Below the pieces are notes generated by a model that made no database searches, was not told the origin of the DNA, and saw only the letters and a list, made by a program, of their open reading frames with translations. DNA of 64,000 nt from Arthrobacter sp. Y-9 (GTDB taxonomy: Bacteria; Actinomycetota; Actinomycetes; Actinomycetales; Micrococcaceae): NCBI RefSeq assembly GCF_029690065.1, contig NZ_CP121463.1, positions 2,914,001-2,978,000 of the forward strand, in the 5' to 3' direction. Positions 18,611 to 27,240 of the stretch are shown in pieces. How positions within the stretch are numbered: position 1 is the stretch's first letter; the number at the start of each line of letters is the position of its first letter. The position numbers were made by a program, and so were the translations under genes.

Positions 18611-19868
18611 AGAGTGCATGAGTGGGGGTGAGGCGAAGATGCTCGGGGGCATAGGGGCTGAGCCGGACGACGTCCCCCACCACGATGACGGCGGGATTCT
18701 CGACCCCGACGTCGGCGGCGCGGTCCGCGATGTCCGCGACGGTCGCCACGGTGACCCGCTGATCCGGCGCGTAGCCGCGCTCCACGATCGCCACGGGGGT
18801 GTCCCGCGGGAGCCCTGAGCTGGCGAGGGTGTCCATCGACCGGGACAGGGCCTTGACGCCCATGAGGAGGACCACGGTGTGGTCCGGCCGGGCGGGCAGG
18901 CTGCCCAGTTCGTCGTGGCCCGTGACGACGGAGAAGCCCGTGGCCAGCCCGCGATGCGTCACCGGGATGCCGGCCGCAGCGGGCACGGAGATCGCAGAGG
19001 TGACGCCCGGGACCACCTGGACGTCGACGTCGTGCTCGCGGCAGAAGGCGAGCTCTTCGCCGCCGCGGCCGAGGACGTACGGGTCGCCGCCCTTGAGCCG
19101 GACCACGTGGTTCCCCGCGAGCGCCTCGCGGACCAGAATGCGGTTGATCTCGTCCTGCGGGACAGGGTGATGGCCGGGGGTTTTGCCCACTTCGATCACG
19201 CGGACGTCCTCCGGCAGACCGTCCAGGACGGAGCGCGGGCCGAGGCGATCGGCCACGACGACGTCGGCCTCCGCCAGGAGCTGCCGGGCGCGGACGGTCA
19301 TGAGGCCGGGATCGCCCGGGCCGCCGCCGACGAGCGCGACGCTTCCCTTGGCCCGGCTCGTGACCTGACCGCCGCGCGGGGTGCCCCGGCGGTGGTGGCG
19401 GAGCGGCAGGGCGCCTTCGTCGAGGGCCGCGGCGACGGCGTCGCGCACGGCCATCGCACGGCGGGGATCCGCTCCGGCGTTGACCGCGATCTTCACGTCG
19501 TCCACGCTGGCGACGGCGGGCGTCCAGGCGGCTGAGCTCTCGTGATCCCCGGCATTGACGCACCAGATCCGTCGGGCCTCGGAGTCGGCCGCGACCTGGG
19601 CGTCCACCGCGGGGTCGCCCGTGGCGGTCTGGACGAACCAGGGGGTGTCGAGGTCTTCGGTGCGGTAGCCGCGGGCCTCCCAGCGGAGGAGTCCGGCGTC
19701 GGCAAGGTCGCGGATCGTCTCCACCGCTTCGGGGGCGACCACCGTGACCCGGGCTCCGGCGTCGAGCAGGCCCTTGGCACGTCGCGCGGCGACCTTGCCG
19801 CCGCCGACCACCAGCACCGGGCGGCCGAGAAGGCGCAGTGCCGTGGGATAGATGTCCATCAGAGCCAT
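18609..19868 (-). CDS. cysG: Sirohaem synthase: precorrin-2 dehydrogenase fused to uroporphyrinogen-III C-methyltransferase
   Basis: A 419-residue bifunctional protein. Residues about 1-160 form a Met8/CysG-N domain with the NAD-binding VVGGGKVAARRA motif, which oxidises precorrin-2 to sirohydrochlorin. Residues about 170-415 form the SAM-dependent methyltransferase domain with GGGPGDPGLMTVRA, RLKGGDPYVLGRGGEE and the VPGVTSA motif. It makes the sirohaem precursor for sulfite reductase. A separate CbiX-like chelatase (37666-38364) may insert iron. The start could be 19868 or 19859; TATGGT sits 6 nt before 19868, suggesting a leaderless transcript. It is probably cotranscribed with fprA2. Confidence 0.92.
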   Translation of the reverse strand: MALMDIYPTALRLLGRPVLVVGGGKVAARRAKGLLDAGARVTVVAPEAVETIRDLADAGLLRWEARGYRTEDLDTPWFVQTATGDPAVDAQVAADSEARRIWCVNAGDHESSAAWTPAVASVDDVKIAVNAGADPRRAMAVRDAVAAALDEGALPLRHHRRGTPRGGQVTSRAKGSVALVGGGPGDPGLMTVRARQLLAEADVVVADRLGPRSVLDGLPEDVRVIEVGKTPGHHPVPQDEINRILVREALAGNHVVRLKGGDPYVLGRGGEELAFCREHDVDVQVVPGVTSAISVPAAAGIPVTHRGLATGFSVVTGHDELGSLPARPDHTVVLLMGVKALSRSMDTLASSGLPRDTPVAIVERGYAPDQRVTVATVADIADRAADVGVENPAVIVVGDVVRLSPYAPEHLRLTPTHAL

Positions 19869-20028
19869 GCGAAAACCATAGGGGTGACGCGTAACACTCA
19901 TCAAAGCTGCCGAAACGGCGGTTCACGCAAGGTCACGGAAGGACACATAGCGCCGCGGCTGTCGCCGAATTGATGTCAGACCACCGGGCCATGCTGGACC
20001 CAACAGAAGCGCACTCTTAGGAGAAACC

Positions 20029-20586
20029 ATGGAAATCATGTCACCGAAACAACTCGCGGCACATTGCCTTCAACAGAACCTGGCACCCGATCACGCGTGG
20101 AATCTCGTCAAGCGAGTGTGGGCCTGGGACACCGATGAACTGCCGTGGGACGACGCACCCCTTGGTGACTGCGAAACCCGCCTGACGATGGTGGCCCAGT
20201 GCATCTTCCTCTCGCGCGTCACTGCATTGCTCACAGGCTCGGATCGAGAGGAAGACGACGAAGAGAGTATCGAACTCACGTGTCAGGACATCGGGGTGAA
20301 TCCCATGGCACTGGGAGCCATCGCGTTCTCCCACGGAGCGTTGACGGAGGAGCGGATGTTTGAAGAATCACTGATTCTTCAAACTGCTCGTCAGCTCGTC
20401 CCGAACGCGCTGCAAGTGCTCGATATGGATGCCTCGGGTTTGCTCTTCGCGGTTTTTCAAACCCAGTTCGAAAGGGAGGACGCAGCAGATGCCGAGGAAG
20501 CTGCGGGACGCAGGATGAACGCTCTCCGTGTTGACGATCATCGAGCCTTTGAATACGCCGATGACCTGCTGCGCATGCGCCAATGA
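20029..20586 (+). CDS. Hypothetical acidic protein, lower GC than neighbours
   Basis: A 185-residue soluble, acidic protein with no signal peptide or membrane segment. It starts MEIMSPKQLAAHCLQQ and is predicted mostly helical. AGGAGA at 20019-20024 gives a good ribosome binding site for the ATG at 20029. Codon use and base composition are clearly less GC-rich than the flanking genes, which hints at recent acquisition. A 10-bp perfect inverted repeat (20358-20367 with 20373-20382) lies inside the coding region. I do not recognise a family. The next gene starts 31 bases downstream on the same strand. Confidence 0.75.
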   Translation: MEIMSPKQLAAHCLQQNLAPDHAWNLVKRVWAWDTDELPWDDAPLGDCETRLTMVAQCIFLSRVTALLTGSDREEDDEESIELTCQDIGVNPMALGAIAFSHGALTEERMFEESLILQTARQLVPNALQVLDMDASGLLFAVFQTQFEREDAADAEEAAGRRMNALRVDDHRAFEYADDLLRMRQ

Positions 20587-20616
20587 AGAGCCCCAAGACC
20601 ACGTAGGCTACCTCCC

Positions 20617-21078
20617 GTGATCAGCTTCAGCGAGGAGATCCGCATCGCCGCGCGGCCGGACAAGGTCTTCGGCCTGTCCCTCGACGTCGACGCCCATACC
20701 CGTTCCATGGCCGATTCGGGCGAGCGCGCCGTGGCCGGAGTGACGACGGGCCGTATGGGACCGGGCGACACCGTGACCTGGCAGGCCCGGCATTTCGGGG
20801 TCCCGATCCGCATGACGTCCCGGATCACGGAGTACCGCGAACCGTCGCACTTCGTGGACGAACAGCTCCGCGGACCGTTCAGGTTCTGGCGCCACGAGCA
20901 CCGTTTCACGCCCGACGACGGCGGCACCCTCCTGCGCGACGACATCACCTTCGCCGCCCCGCTGGGTCCGCTCGGCCGCCTCGCCGAACTGCTGGTCCTC
21001 CGCTGGTACATGCCGCAGCTGATCCGGCAGCGGAACGAGTTCCTCAAAGCGGCGGCCGAGGGCGGTCCGCCGATCTGA
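20617..21078 (+). CDS. SRPBCC (START-like) family protein
   Basis: A 153-residue protein with the features of the SRPBCC/polyketide cyclase-like fold. It opens with a short strand and IAARPDKVFGLSLDVDAH, has a central run of strands (GDTVTWQARHFGVPIRMTSRITEYREP, not quoted further) and ends in a long C-terminal helix (LAELLVLRWYMPQLIRQR). Such proteins bind hydrophobic ligands in a deep cavity; the ligand is unknown. The start is GTG at 20617 with no strong ribosome binding site. The gene is followed by the perfect palindrome at 21129-21193. Confidence 0.8.
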   Translation: MISFSEEIRIAARPDKVFGLSLDVDAHTRSMADSGERAVAGVTTGRMGPGDTVTWQARHFGVPIRMTSRITEYREPSHFVDEQLRGPFRFWRHEHRFTPDDGGTLLRDDITFAAPLGPLGRLAELLVLRWYMPQLIRQRNEFLKAAAEGGPPI

Positions 21079-21128
21079 CGGGACCGGGTCTGACGGGACC
21101 GGGCCGGGTCGCACGCGGGCAATCCGCC

Positions 21129-21193
21129 GAAACAGTGAGTTTGCGCTGAAACAGTGAGCTTGACGCACTGTTTCAGCGCAAACTCACTGTTTC
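21129..21193. repeat. Intergenic palindrome family D
   Basis: Arms 21129-21156 and 21166-21193 are perfectly complementary over 28 bp around AGCTTGACG. Each arm contains the string GAAACAGTG (or its complement) twice. It lies between two convergent genes. Only one copy is in the window. The architecture matches families A-C but the sequence is unrelated. Confidence 0.85.
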
Positions 21194-21247
21194 ACCGGGG
21201 CGCTCTCTCCGCAGCGACGCAGTACCCGCGTGTATTACCCCTGCGTA

Positions 21248-21532
21248 TTACTCGTACGAGCAGATGTAGGCCACGGGATCGCTGGTCATGACGGTGAAGG
21301 ACACCCCGGCCTCGACCTCGAACACCGAGCCTGCCTCATAGCGGACCCACTCCCCACTCTCGGCCGGGACCTTCACGTCCCAGCTGCCGCGCACCAGCTG
21401 CATGCGCTCCGGGGAGGACGTGCCGAAGGTCCACTCGCCCGGGGCGATGACGCCGACCGTGAACTTCCCCTCGTCGTCCCCGGAGCCCAGGCTGCGGACG
21501 TTGCCGTCGAAGTATTCGTGCTGGCTGATCAT
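21248..21532 (-). CDS. ppnP: Pyrimidine/purine nucleoside phosphorylase PpnP
   Basis: A 94-residue single-domain cupin of the PpnP (YaiE, formerly DUF1255) family. The N-terminus HEYFDGNVRSLG, the central VGVIAPGEWTF, and the motif RYEAGSVFEVEAGVSF with a terminal Tyr-Ile-Cys-x-Tyr pattern match the family along its whole length. PpnP phosphorolytically splits several nucleosides to base and ribose-1-phosphate in nucleotide salvage. The GGGGGCTCCTT complement just upstream (AAGGAGCCCC on the coding strand) gives a good ribosome binding site. It is a single gene, convergent with the SRPBCC gene. Confidence 0.93.
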   Translation of the reverse strand: MISQHEYFDGNVRSLGSGDDEGKFTVGVIAPGEWTFGTSSPERMQLVRGSWDVKVPAESGEWVRYEAGSVFEVEAGVSFTVMTSDPVAYICSYE

Positions 21533-21585
21533 GGGGGCTCCTTCAGTGCGGGCCCGGCGGTCCGGCCGGGCGACTGTCCCCCACG

Positions 21586-22602
21586 TTAGGACGGACGGCT
21601 CTCCGCTCCAATCGCCGTCCGGATTGTTGCGGGGCCGTCCGCGACGGACGCAGCCGCCGTCGCGGGTTCAGCCGGGACGGCGGGCGGTCGGACCGCCGCG
21701 GCGCGGTGCGCCGTGACGATCCCGGCGATGACGACCAGACATCCGACCGGCTGGTTCCAGCTCAGCCGTTCGTCGAGGAGCACGATGCCGAGCAGCACCG
21801 CGACCAACGGACTCACATAGGTGACGGTCGACGCCCGGATGGCGCCCCACTGCGACACGATGGCGGTGTTCAGGATGTACGCCACACCCGTCCCGAGCGA
21901 TCCGAGAAGGACCAGGCAGATCACCGCCACGGGGTTGAGCGCGAGGTGGGCTGCGGCGGGCGACGCCCACACGACGAACGGGAAGGTGACCAGCGCGACG
22001 CCGGCCGCGAGCGTCAGCTGCACCGTCGCCACGGTGATGGAGTCGTAGTGATGCTTCCCGATCACGAACCGGCGCATGTAGGCGAAGCCGAGTCCGTAGC
22101 ATCCGGCGGCGCCCAGGCACGCGAGCTGAGCGGGCAGCGAACCGAGCAGGGCGGGGTCGCCCGCCATGGTCCACGGAGCGATCACGAGCACCACGCCCGC
22201 CCCTCCCACCGCGACGCCCAGAGCCTGCCCTTTCGTGAGGTGTTCGGAGGGCAGGACGGCGGCGATGGCGAGTGCGGTCATGAGGGGTGTGGCCGCGTTC
22301 AGGATCGCGGAGAGGCCGGACGGAAGTGATTCCCCGGCCCAGGCGAACAGGCTGAACGGCAGCACGCAGAGGAGCAGGCCCACCATGATCATGTGGCCCC
22401 AGAAGCGCCGCTCACGGGGCCAGACGCGTCCACTGAGCACCATCACGAGGCACAGTGTCACGGCTCCGAGGACGACCCGCCCCAGCACGACCTGTGCCGG
22501 GGTGAAGGCGGTCAGAGATTCCTTGATGAAGAGGAAGCTGGAGCCCCAGACGAGCGCCAGGATGATGAAGGCGGCGACGGTGCCGAACCGGCGAGTGTTC
22601 AT
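21586..22602 (-). CDS. EamA-family (DMT superfamily) exporter
   Basis: A 338-residue membrane protein with ten predicted helices in two EamA repeats. LALVWGSSFLFIKESL and the second-half STVTYVSPLVAVLLGIVLLDE are typical of metabolite exporters of the RhtA/YdcZ-like EamA group. The C-terminal 40 residues are a polar Ala/Pro-rich tail. It is divergent from a LysR regulator across a 69-base region, an arrangement that usually means the regulator controls the exporter. The substrate is unknown. Confidence 0.88.
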   Translation of the reverse strand: MNTRRFGTVAAFIILALVWGSSFLFIKESLTAFTPAQVVLGRVVLGAVTLCLVMVLSGRVWPRERRFWGHMIMVGLLLCVLPFSLFAWAGESLPSGLSAILNAATPLMTALAIAAVLPSEHLTKGQALGVAVGGAGVVLVIAPWTMAGDPALLGSLPAQLACLGAAGCYGLGFAYMRRFVIGKHHYDSITVATVQLTLAAGVALVTFPFVVWASPAAAHLALNPVAVICLVLLGSLGTGVAYILNTAIVSQWGAIRASTVTYVSPLVAVLLGIVLLDERLSWNQPVGCLVVIAGIVTAHRAAAVRPPAVPAEPATAAASVADGPATIRTAIGAESRPS

Positions 22603-22671
22603 GAGTCAACCATCGAACCTGATACTTCATGAAGCAAATACATCGAACTCATTTGGGCATACCCTGAATGC
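22603..22671. promoter_or_regulatory. Divergent EamA/LysR promoter region with a dyad
   Basis: This 69-base AT-rich region lies between divergent genes. A 10-bp perfect palindrome CTTCATGAAG (22625-22634) is centred in it. LysR-type regulators normally bind a T-N11-A dyad in such a region, and the sequence here is a plausible binding site. Confidence 0.5.
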
Positions 22672-23535
22672 ATGGCACCCACGGTTCCTCAATTGCGGAC
22701 TCTGCTGGCGGTGGTGGACACGGGATCGTTCACCGCGGCGGCCCAGACTCTCAGCGTCAGCCAGTCCGCAGTTTCCCGGACGCTCCGGGCCCTCGAAGAC
22801 GACATCGGGGGCCTCCTCCTCGACCGGGACCGCGCCAATGCCCCCACGGCCCTCGCCGCCGACGTGCTCCCGCACACCCGTGCCGCCGTCGCCGCTCTGG
22901 ATGCGCTGTCCGCACGGGTCCGGGCCCGTTCCGGCGTCCCCGTGGGCCGGATCCGTCTCGGCACCGTTCCAACCGTGATGCAAGGGCTGCTCCCGGAACT
23001 GCTCAGCGCGTGGCAGGCTCGCCTGCCCAAGGTCGAGGTCAGCCTGTTCGAGGGCGACGACGAGGAGATCCCGGAGTGGCTCGAGACCGGCATCGTGGAC
23101 GCCGGCATCCTCGTGGACCCGCCCACCGACCCTCCGGGGTCGCTCCTGGTGGGCGAGGACGAGTACCGCGCCATCGTGCGCCGGGACCATCCCTACGCCG
23201 ACGAGACCTCTATCCCCCTGGAGGAACTGCTGGAGGACGGTCTCATCACCAGCATGGGCGGTTGCGAGACACAGGTGCGCCGGATCCACCGGATCGCGGG
23301 GGTCCCCTTCACCTCGCGGCAGCAGGTCCGGGAGCTCGCCACGCTCATCACCATGGTGCACGAGGGAATGGGCGTTGCGATCATGCCAGGGCTCGGCGAG
23401 GGCCTGCTGCCCCCGGCCCTCCGCATGGTGCGCCTCGAGCCGACCGTGAGCCGGCGGCTGGTTCTGACGGGTCCCAGCACCCGGGCGTGGAGCCCGATCG
23501 CCGAGGCGATGGTCAGCTCGCTGCGGGCGGAGTGA
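22672..23535 (+). CDS. LysR family transcriptional regulator
   Basis: A 287-residue LysR-type regulator. The N-terminal winged helix-turn-helix (residues about 4-63) contains GSFTAAAQTLSVSQSAVSRT; the rest is the two-lobed effector-binding domain (from about residue 90, starting GRIRLGTVPTVMQG). It is divergent from the EamA exporter and probably controls it. The small effector is unknown. The frame ends 28 bases before a family A palindrome that could terminate it. Confidence 0.93.
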   Translation: MAPTVPQLRTLLAVVDTGSFTAAAQTLSVSQSAVSRTLRALEDDIGGLLLDRDRANAPTALAADVLPHTRAAVAALDALSARVRARSGVPVGRIRLGTVPTVMQGLLPELLSAWQARLPKVEVSLFEGDDEEIPEWLETGIVDAGILVDPPTDPPGSLLVGEDEYRAIVRRDHPYADETSIPLEELLEDGLITSMGGCETQVRRIHRIAGVPFTSRQQVRELATLITMVHEGMGVAIMPGLGEGLLPPALRMVRLEPTVSRRLVLTGPSTRAWSPIAEAMVSSLRAE

Positions 23536-23562
23536 CGGGCGCCGTCGTCGCACCCTCTCCTG

Positions 23563-23633
23563 GATCGACTGCTCCCTAGGATGTCGCTCCACGCCTGACA
23601 ACACCCAGAACGACATCCTGTGGAGCAGTCGAT
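23563..23633. repeat. Intergenic palindrome family A, copy 2
   Basis: ATCGACTGCTCC at 23564-23575 begins a 23-nt arm that pairs with 23611-23633 except for two adjacent positions; the middle is about 24 nt. It lies between the convergent LysR and LLM oxidoreductase genes, 28 and 11 bases from their stop codons. Confidence 0.85.
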
Positions 23634-23643
23634 GGGGTGGTGA

Positions 23644-24675
23644 TCAGCCCTGTCCGAAGACGTGCTTGACGATGTTGCCGAGCAGCGCCGCGTTGTAGTC
23701 GACGCCGAGCTGGTTCGGGATGGTCACCAGGACGGTGTCGGCCTCCTGCACGGCCTCGTCGCGGGCGAGTTCCTCGGCCAGCTGGTCGGGCTCCCCGATG
23801 TAGGAGCGGCCGAAGCGGGACACGGCCCCGTCCAGCCACCCGACCTGGTCGCGGCCTTCGACCTGACCGCGCAGACCGAAGTAGTGGTGGTCCTCCTCCG
23901 ATACGAGCGGGATGATGCTGCGGCTCACCGAGACGCGCGGCGTCCAGTCGTGACCCGCATCCTTCCAGGCCTCGCGGAACACCCGGATCTGCTCGGCCTG
24001 CAGCTGGTCGAACGGCACTCCCGTGTCCTCGGTGAGGAGGGTCGAGCTCATGAGGTTCATGCCCTGCTCAGCGGCCCAGACCGCCGTCGCGCGGGTGCCG
24101 GCGCCCCACCAGATGCGGCGTTCGAGGCCCGGTGACTGCGGTTCGACCGGCAGCAACAGACCCGGACGGCCGTTGCCGGCATCAGCCGGAGCGATCCCGG
24201 CCCCGGTGATCGCGCGGCGGAAGAGCTCCGTGTGGCGACGGGCCATGTCAGCGGGGGTCTCGCCGTCGCGCGGGATGTAGCCGAAGTTCTCCGCCCCGTT
24301 GAGCGCGGGCTCGGGTGAACCACGGCTCACGCCGAGCTGGAGCCTGCCCTGGCTGATGAGGTCCGTTGCGGCGGCCTCCTCGGCCATGTAGAGCGGGTTC
24401 TCGTACCGCATGTCGATGACGCCCGTGCCCATTTCGAGGGTCGTGGTGCGGGCGGCGATGGCGGAGAGCAGGGGGAAGGGAGCCGCGCCCTGCCGGGCGA
24501 AGTGATGGACCCGGAAGAAGGCCCCGGCCACGCCCTGCTCCTCCGCGGCGACGGAGAGCTCGATGGCCTGCCGCAGCGACTCACCGGCGTCCTGGGTGTG
24601 CGATCCTGCGGATCGGCCGTAATGACCGAAGGACAGGAATCCGATCTTTTTGCTGTTCACGACCACGAAAACCAT
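23644..24675 (-). CDS. LLM-class flavin-dependent oxidoreductase (luciferase-like monooxygenase)
   Basis: A 343-residue TIM-barrel flavoprotein of the bacterial luciferase-like group. It has the N-terminal strand KIGFLSFGHY, the EEQGVAGAFFRVHHF segment (the VHHF variant of the usual EHH), TTLEMGTGVIDMRYENP and the C-terminal VGEP-like IGEPDQLAEEL motif. These enzymes use FMNH2 or F420H2; the cofactor and substrate cannot be told by eye. The start at 24675 (MVFVVVNSKK) or a GTG at 24660 is more likely than the upstream in-frame ATG, whose extra 40 residues do not fit. No clear ribosome binding site is seen. The gene has no evident operon partner. Confidence 0.85.
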   Translation of the reverse strand: MVFVVVNSKKIGFLSFGHYGRSAGSHTQDAGESLRQAIELSVAAEEQGVAGAFFRVHHFARQGAAPFPLLSAIAARTTTLEMGTGVIDMRYENPLYMAEEAAATDLISQGRLQLGVSRGSPEPALNGAENFGYIPRDGETPADMARRHTELFRRAITGAGIAPADAGNGRPGLLLPVEPQSPGLERRIWWGAGTRATAVWAAEQGMNLMSSTLLTEDTGVPFDQLQAEQIRVFREAWKDAGHDWTPRVSVSRSIIPLVSEEDHHYFGLRGQVEGRDQVGWLDGAVSRFGRSYIGEPDQLAEELARDEAVQEADTVLVTIPNQLGVDYNAALLGNIVKHVFGQG

Positions 24676-24869
24676 GCGTTTGCATGGAAAATTCCCGGGC
24701 GGGTGCGCGGCTCGCCTTTTGGCGGACGACGACGGCGGCATGCGGCTTCCACATTCCGCCCGGCCCGTCTTATCCCCATAAATCCGGGAAACCATTGTGG
24801 GATCGTCACCGATGTCCCTACGATCGTGCTGATCAGATCACTGATCACATCACTCGGGGGAGCATCTCT

Positions 24870-27092
24870 TTGTCATTCTTCAGGAACACCCATGCCCGGC
24901 CGCGTCCCGGCCTCGCCGCCGGATTCGTGGCGGCCACAGGCGCCATCACCTTGTTCGCAGGCCTGCTGATCGCGCCGGCCGCACAGGCCGCGCCGACCAG
25001 CGTGGCCGCCCGGTCGATCGCCGCGGAAGCGCCCACGGACGGACCCACCGGGGAACCCACCGGGGAACCCACCGGGGAGCCCACCGGGGAGCCGACCGGC
25101 GGCCCCACGGAGACCCCGGCGCACACGGACTCTCCGTCACCGGAACCGACCGGAACCATCACGCCCACCCAGGAGCCGACGGAAACGACCTCACCGACTC
25201 CGGACCCGACCGCGACGACCGAACCCACCGAGACTCCGGCGCCGAGCAATATCGCGGTTCCCGTCGTCCACGGCGAGCCGGTGGTCGGCCAGACCCTGAC
25301 CTCCAAGGGAGGACTGTGGGAGGGCGCGACGAAGTTCCGCTTCATCTGGACCGTCGACGGGACGGCGGTCCAGACGACCGACCACGTCACCGGAGAGATC
25401 GACTCCCTGGTGCTGCTGCCCGGCATGGCGGGGAAGACCGTTCAGCTCACGGTGACGGCGTCCCGGGAGGACACGCCGTCCGGAACCGATGCCACGTCAG
25501 CGCCACTCGTCGTGCGCAATGCTGAGTTCACCGACCTCACCTGGAACAACGCCGTGGCGGGTCGGGCCGTCGTCGGCGAGACGCTGACGCTCGACAAGCC
25601 CGCATGGGATGACTCCGCCACGCGCGGCACCCTCCGCTACCAGTGGTTCCGGGCCGGCGTTCCGATTCCCGGCGCGACCTCGGAACAGTATGTGGTCAGC
25701 CCGGCGGACGTCGGCAAGCCCGTCCAGGCCACCATCACCCTCTCGGCCGAAGGCTTCACGGACCACGAATTCCAGTCCAGGCAGGTCACCGCCACCAGCG
25801 CCGCCTTCAGCTCGGTCTCCGTGCCGACCATCAGCGGCACGGCTCGGGTCGGCCAGGTGCAGACGGCGAACCCGGGCGTGTCCGCACCGGCCGCCTCCAC
25901 CGTCACCTACCAGTGGTACCGCGGGACGACGGCGATCGCCGGTGCGGTGGGCCGGAAGTACACGACCACTGCCGCAGACAACGGGAAGCCGCTCAAGGTC
26001 CGGGTCCGGTCGGCCAAGCCCGGGTACACCTCGGTGGACCGGTTCTCCGCGGCACGGACCATCGCGATCGGACTCCTCGTGGCCACGAAGTCACCGGTGG
26101 TGACCGGAACGCATCGCTACGGCAACACCCTCCGTGTGGCCCAGGGATGGCCCGTCGGGACCACCATCCGCTATCAGTGGTACCGCAACGGCGTCGCCAT
26201 CAGGGGCGCCACCGGGAGTTCGCTCTACCTGACCACGGGATACATCGGCGCCCGGGTGAACGTGAAGGTCACACTGTCCAAGCCCGGCTACGTCACACGT
26301 GCTGTCAGCACCTCGCCGATCGGCGTGGGCAAGGCCCTCTTCGTCCTCAGGGCGGCGCCGAAGGTGACAGGACGCCTCGCCCTCGGCTCCGTCCTCACGG
26401 CCTACGCGGGAAGTTACAACCCCGCCCCGAGCAGCATCACGTACCAGTGGTACCGCAACGGCTCCGCCATCGCGGGCGCCCGCGGTCGGACCTACAAGGT
26501 CAGCGCCGCCGACAACGGCCGTTCCCTCTCGGTGCGAGTGGCCGTGGGACGGGTGTACTACGACGGCAGGGCCACGATGAGTCCCGTGGTGAAGCTGCCG
26601 CTGTGGCCCGTGACCGTGCTCCGCGGTGACGGCGTGTACCGCGTCGGCACGCAGATCAAGCCCGGCCTGTACAAGGCGACGGGAACCGGAGCCGGCTGCT
26701 ACTGGGCACGCCTCAGCGGATTCAGCGGTCTCCTGAAGGACGTCAAGGCCAACTACTTCGGCTCCGCACGGACCTACGTTCAGATCAACGCAGGCGATGC
26801 CGGATTCGAATCCCACGGCTGCGGCTCCTGGACCACGGTGACGCCCACGGGCCCGAGGGCCACCCGGATCACCGCGGACGGCATCTATCGGGTCGGCATC
26901 GACATCCTGCCGGGGACGTACTACGGCAGCAGCTCACACGACGGCTGCTACCTCGCCGCCCTGACCGGATTCAGCGGGACCTTCGGGGACATCGCCGAGA
27001 ACTACTACGGATCAGCCGATGTGATCGCCACGGTCCCGAGCTGGATCACCGCGCTCGAAGTCCGGAACTGCGGCACCCTGACGCGGTATTGA
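24870..27092 (+). CDS. Large secreted repeat protein with Ig-like repeats
   Basis: A 740-residue exported protein. The start is TTG at 24870, preceded by GGGGGAG at ideal spacing. A signal peptide (cleavage near AAQAA-PTS) is followed by a Gly-Glu-Pro-Thr repeat and a Pro/Thr-rich linker up to about residue 125. Then come about five tandem 85-90-residue beta-sandwich repeats, each with VG-x-T-L-x, QWYRxGxAI and ADxGKxLxV motifs. The last 170 residues are two related domains beginning GDGVYRVGTQIKPGLY and ADGIYRVGIDILPGTY, each with paired cysteines. It has no wall-sorting signal. It probably binds the cell surface or a polymer; the function is unknown. Confidence 0.85.
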   Translation: MSFFRNTHARPRPGLAAGFVAATGAITLFAGLLIAPAAQAAPTSVAARSIAAEAPTDGPTGEPTGEPTGEPTGEPTGGPTETPAHTDSPSPEPTGTITPTQEPTETTSPTPDPTATTEPTETPAPSNIAVPVVHGEPVVGQTLTSKGGLWEGATKFRFIWTVDGTAVQTTDHVTGEIDSLVLLPGMAGKTVQLTVTASREDTPSGTDATSAPLVVRNAEFTDLTWNNAVAGRAVVGETLTLDKPAWDDSATRGTLRYQWFRAGVPIPGATSEQYVVSPADVGKPVQATITLSAEGFTDHEFQSRQVTATSAAFSSVSVPTISGTARVGQVQTANPGVSAPAASTVTYQWYRGTTAIAGAVGRKYTTTAADNGKPLKVRVRSAKPGYTSVDRFSAARTIAIGLLVATKSPVVTGTHRYGNTLRVAQGWPVGTTIRYQWYRNGVAIRGATGSSLYLTTGYIGARVNVKVTLSKPGYVTRAVSTSPIGVGKALFVLRAAPKVTGRLALGSVLTAYAGSYNPAPSSITYQWYRNGSAIAGARGRTYKVSAADNGRSLSVRVAVGRVYYDGRATMSPVVKLPLWPVTVLRGDGVYRVGTQIKPGLYKATGTGAGCYWARLSGFSGLLKDVKANYFGSARTYVQINAGDAGFESHGCGSWTTVTPTGPRATRITADGIYRVGIDILPGTYYGSSSHDGCYLAALTGFSGTFGDIAENYYGSADVIATVPSWITALEVRNCGTLTRY
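25044..25103 (+). repeat. 12-bp tandem repeat coding for Gly-Glu-Pro-Thr
   Basis: Four consecutive near-identical 12-bp units (CCCACCGGGGAA or GAG, 25044-25091) and a degenerate fifth encode the PTGE repeat of the linker. Such repeats can change copy number by slippage. Confidence 0.9.
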
Positions 27093-27099
27093 CGGACCA

Positions 27100-27137
27100 G
27101 TGAAGGCCCGGCGGCTTCGTAGTCGCCGGGCCTTCAC
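27100..27137 (+). terminator. Terminator of the secreted repeat protein gene
   Basis: Arms 27100-27113 and 27124-27137 are perfectly complementary (14 bp) around a 10-nt loop, 8 bases after the stop codon. Confidence 0.85.
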
Positions 27138-27161
27138 GTTCCCGGGCCCTCTCCTCCTCAC

Positions 27162-27226
27162 GCGTTGTGTGCTCAGTTGTTGCGGGTGTTGAGCGGAAAA
27201 ACCCGCAACAACTGAGCACACAACGC
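27162..27226. repeat. Intergenic palindrome family B, copy 2
   Basis: Arms 27162-27187 and 27201-27226 are perfectly complementary over 26 bp around GTTGAGCGGAAAA. It lies just after a separate terminator and 15 bases from the stop of the convergent fucosidase gene. Compared with copy 1 an A-T pair has become T-A in the lower stem, so pairing is kept. Confidence 0.88.
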
Positions 27227-27240
27227 AGGGACGGGCAGCG

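Noticed and set aside
25044-25103. Short tandem repeats considered as a CRISPR array
   Set aside because: The units are 12 bp, contiguous without spacers, and lie in frame in a protein linker.
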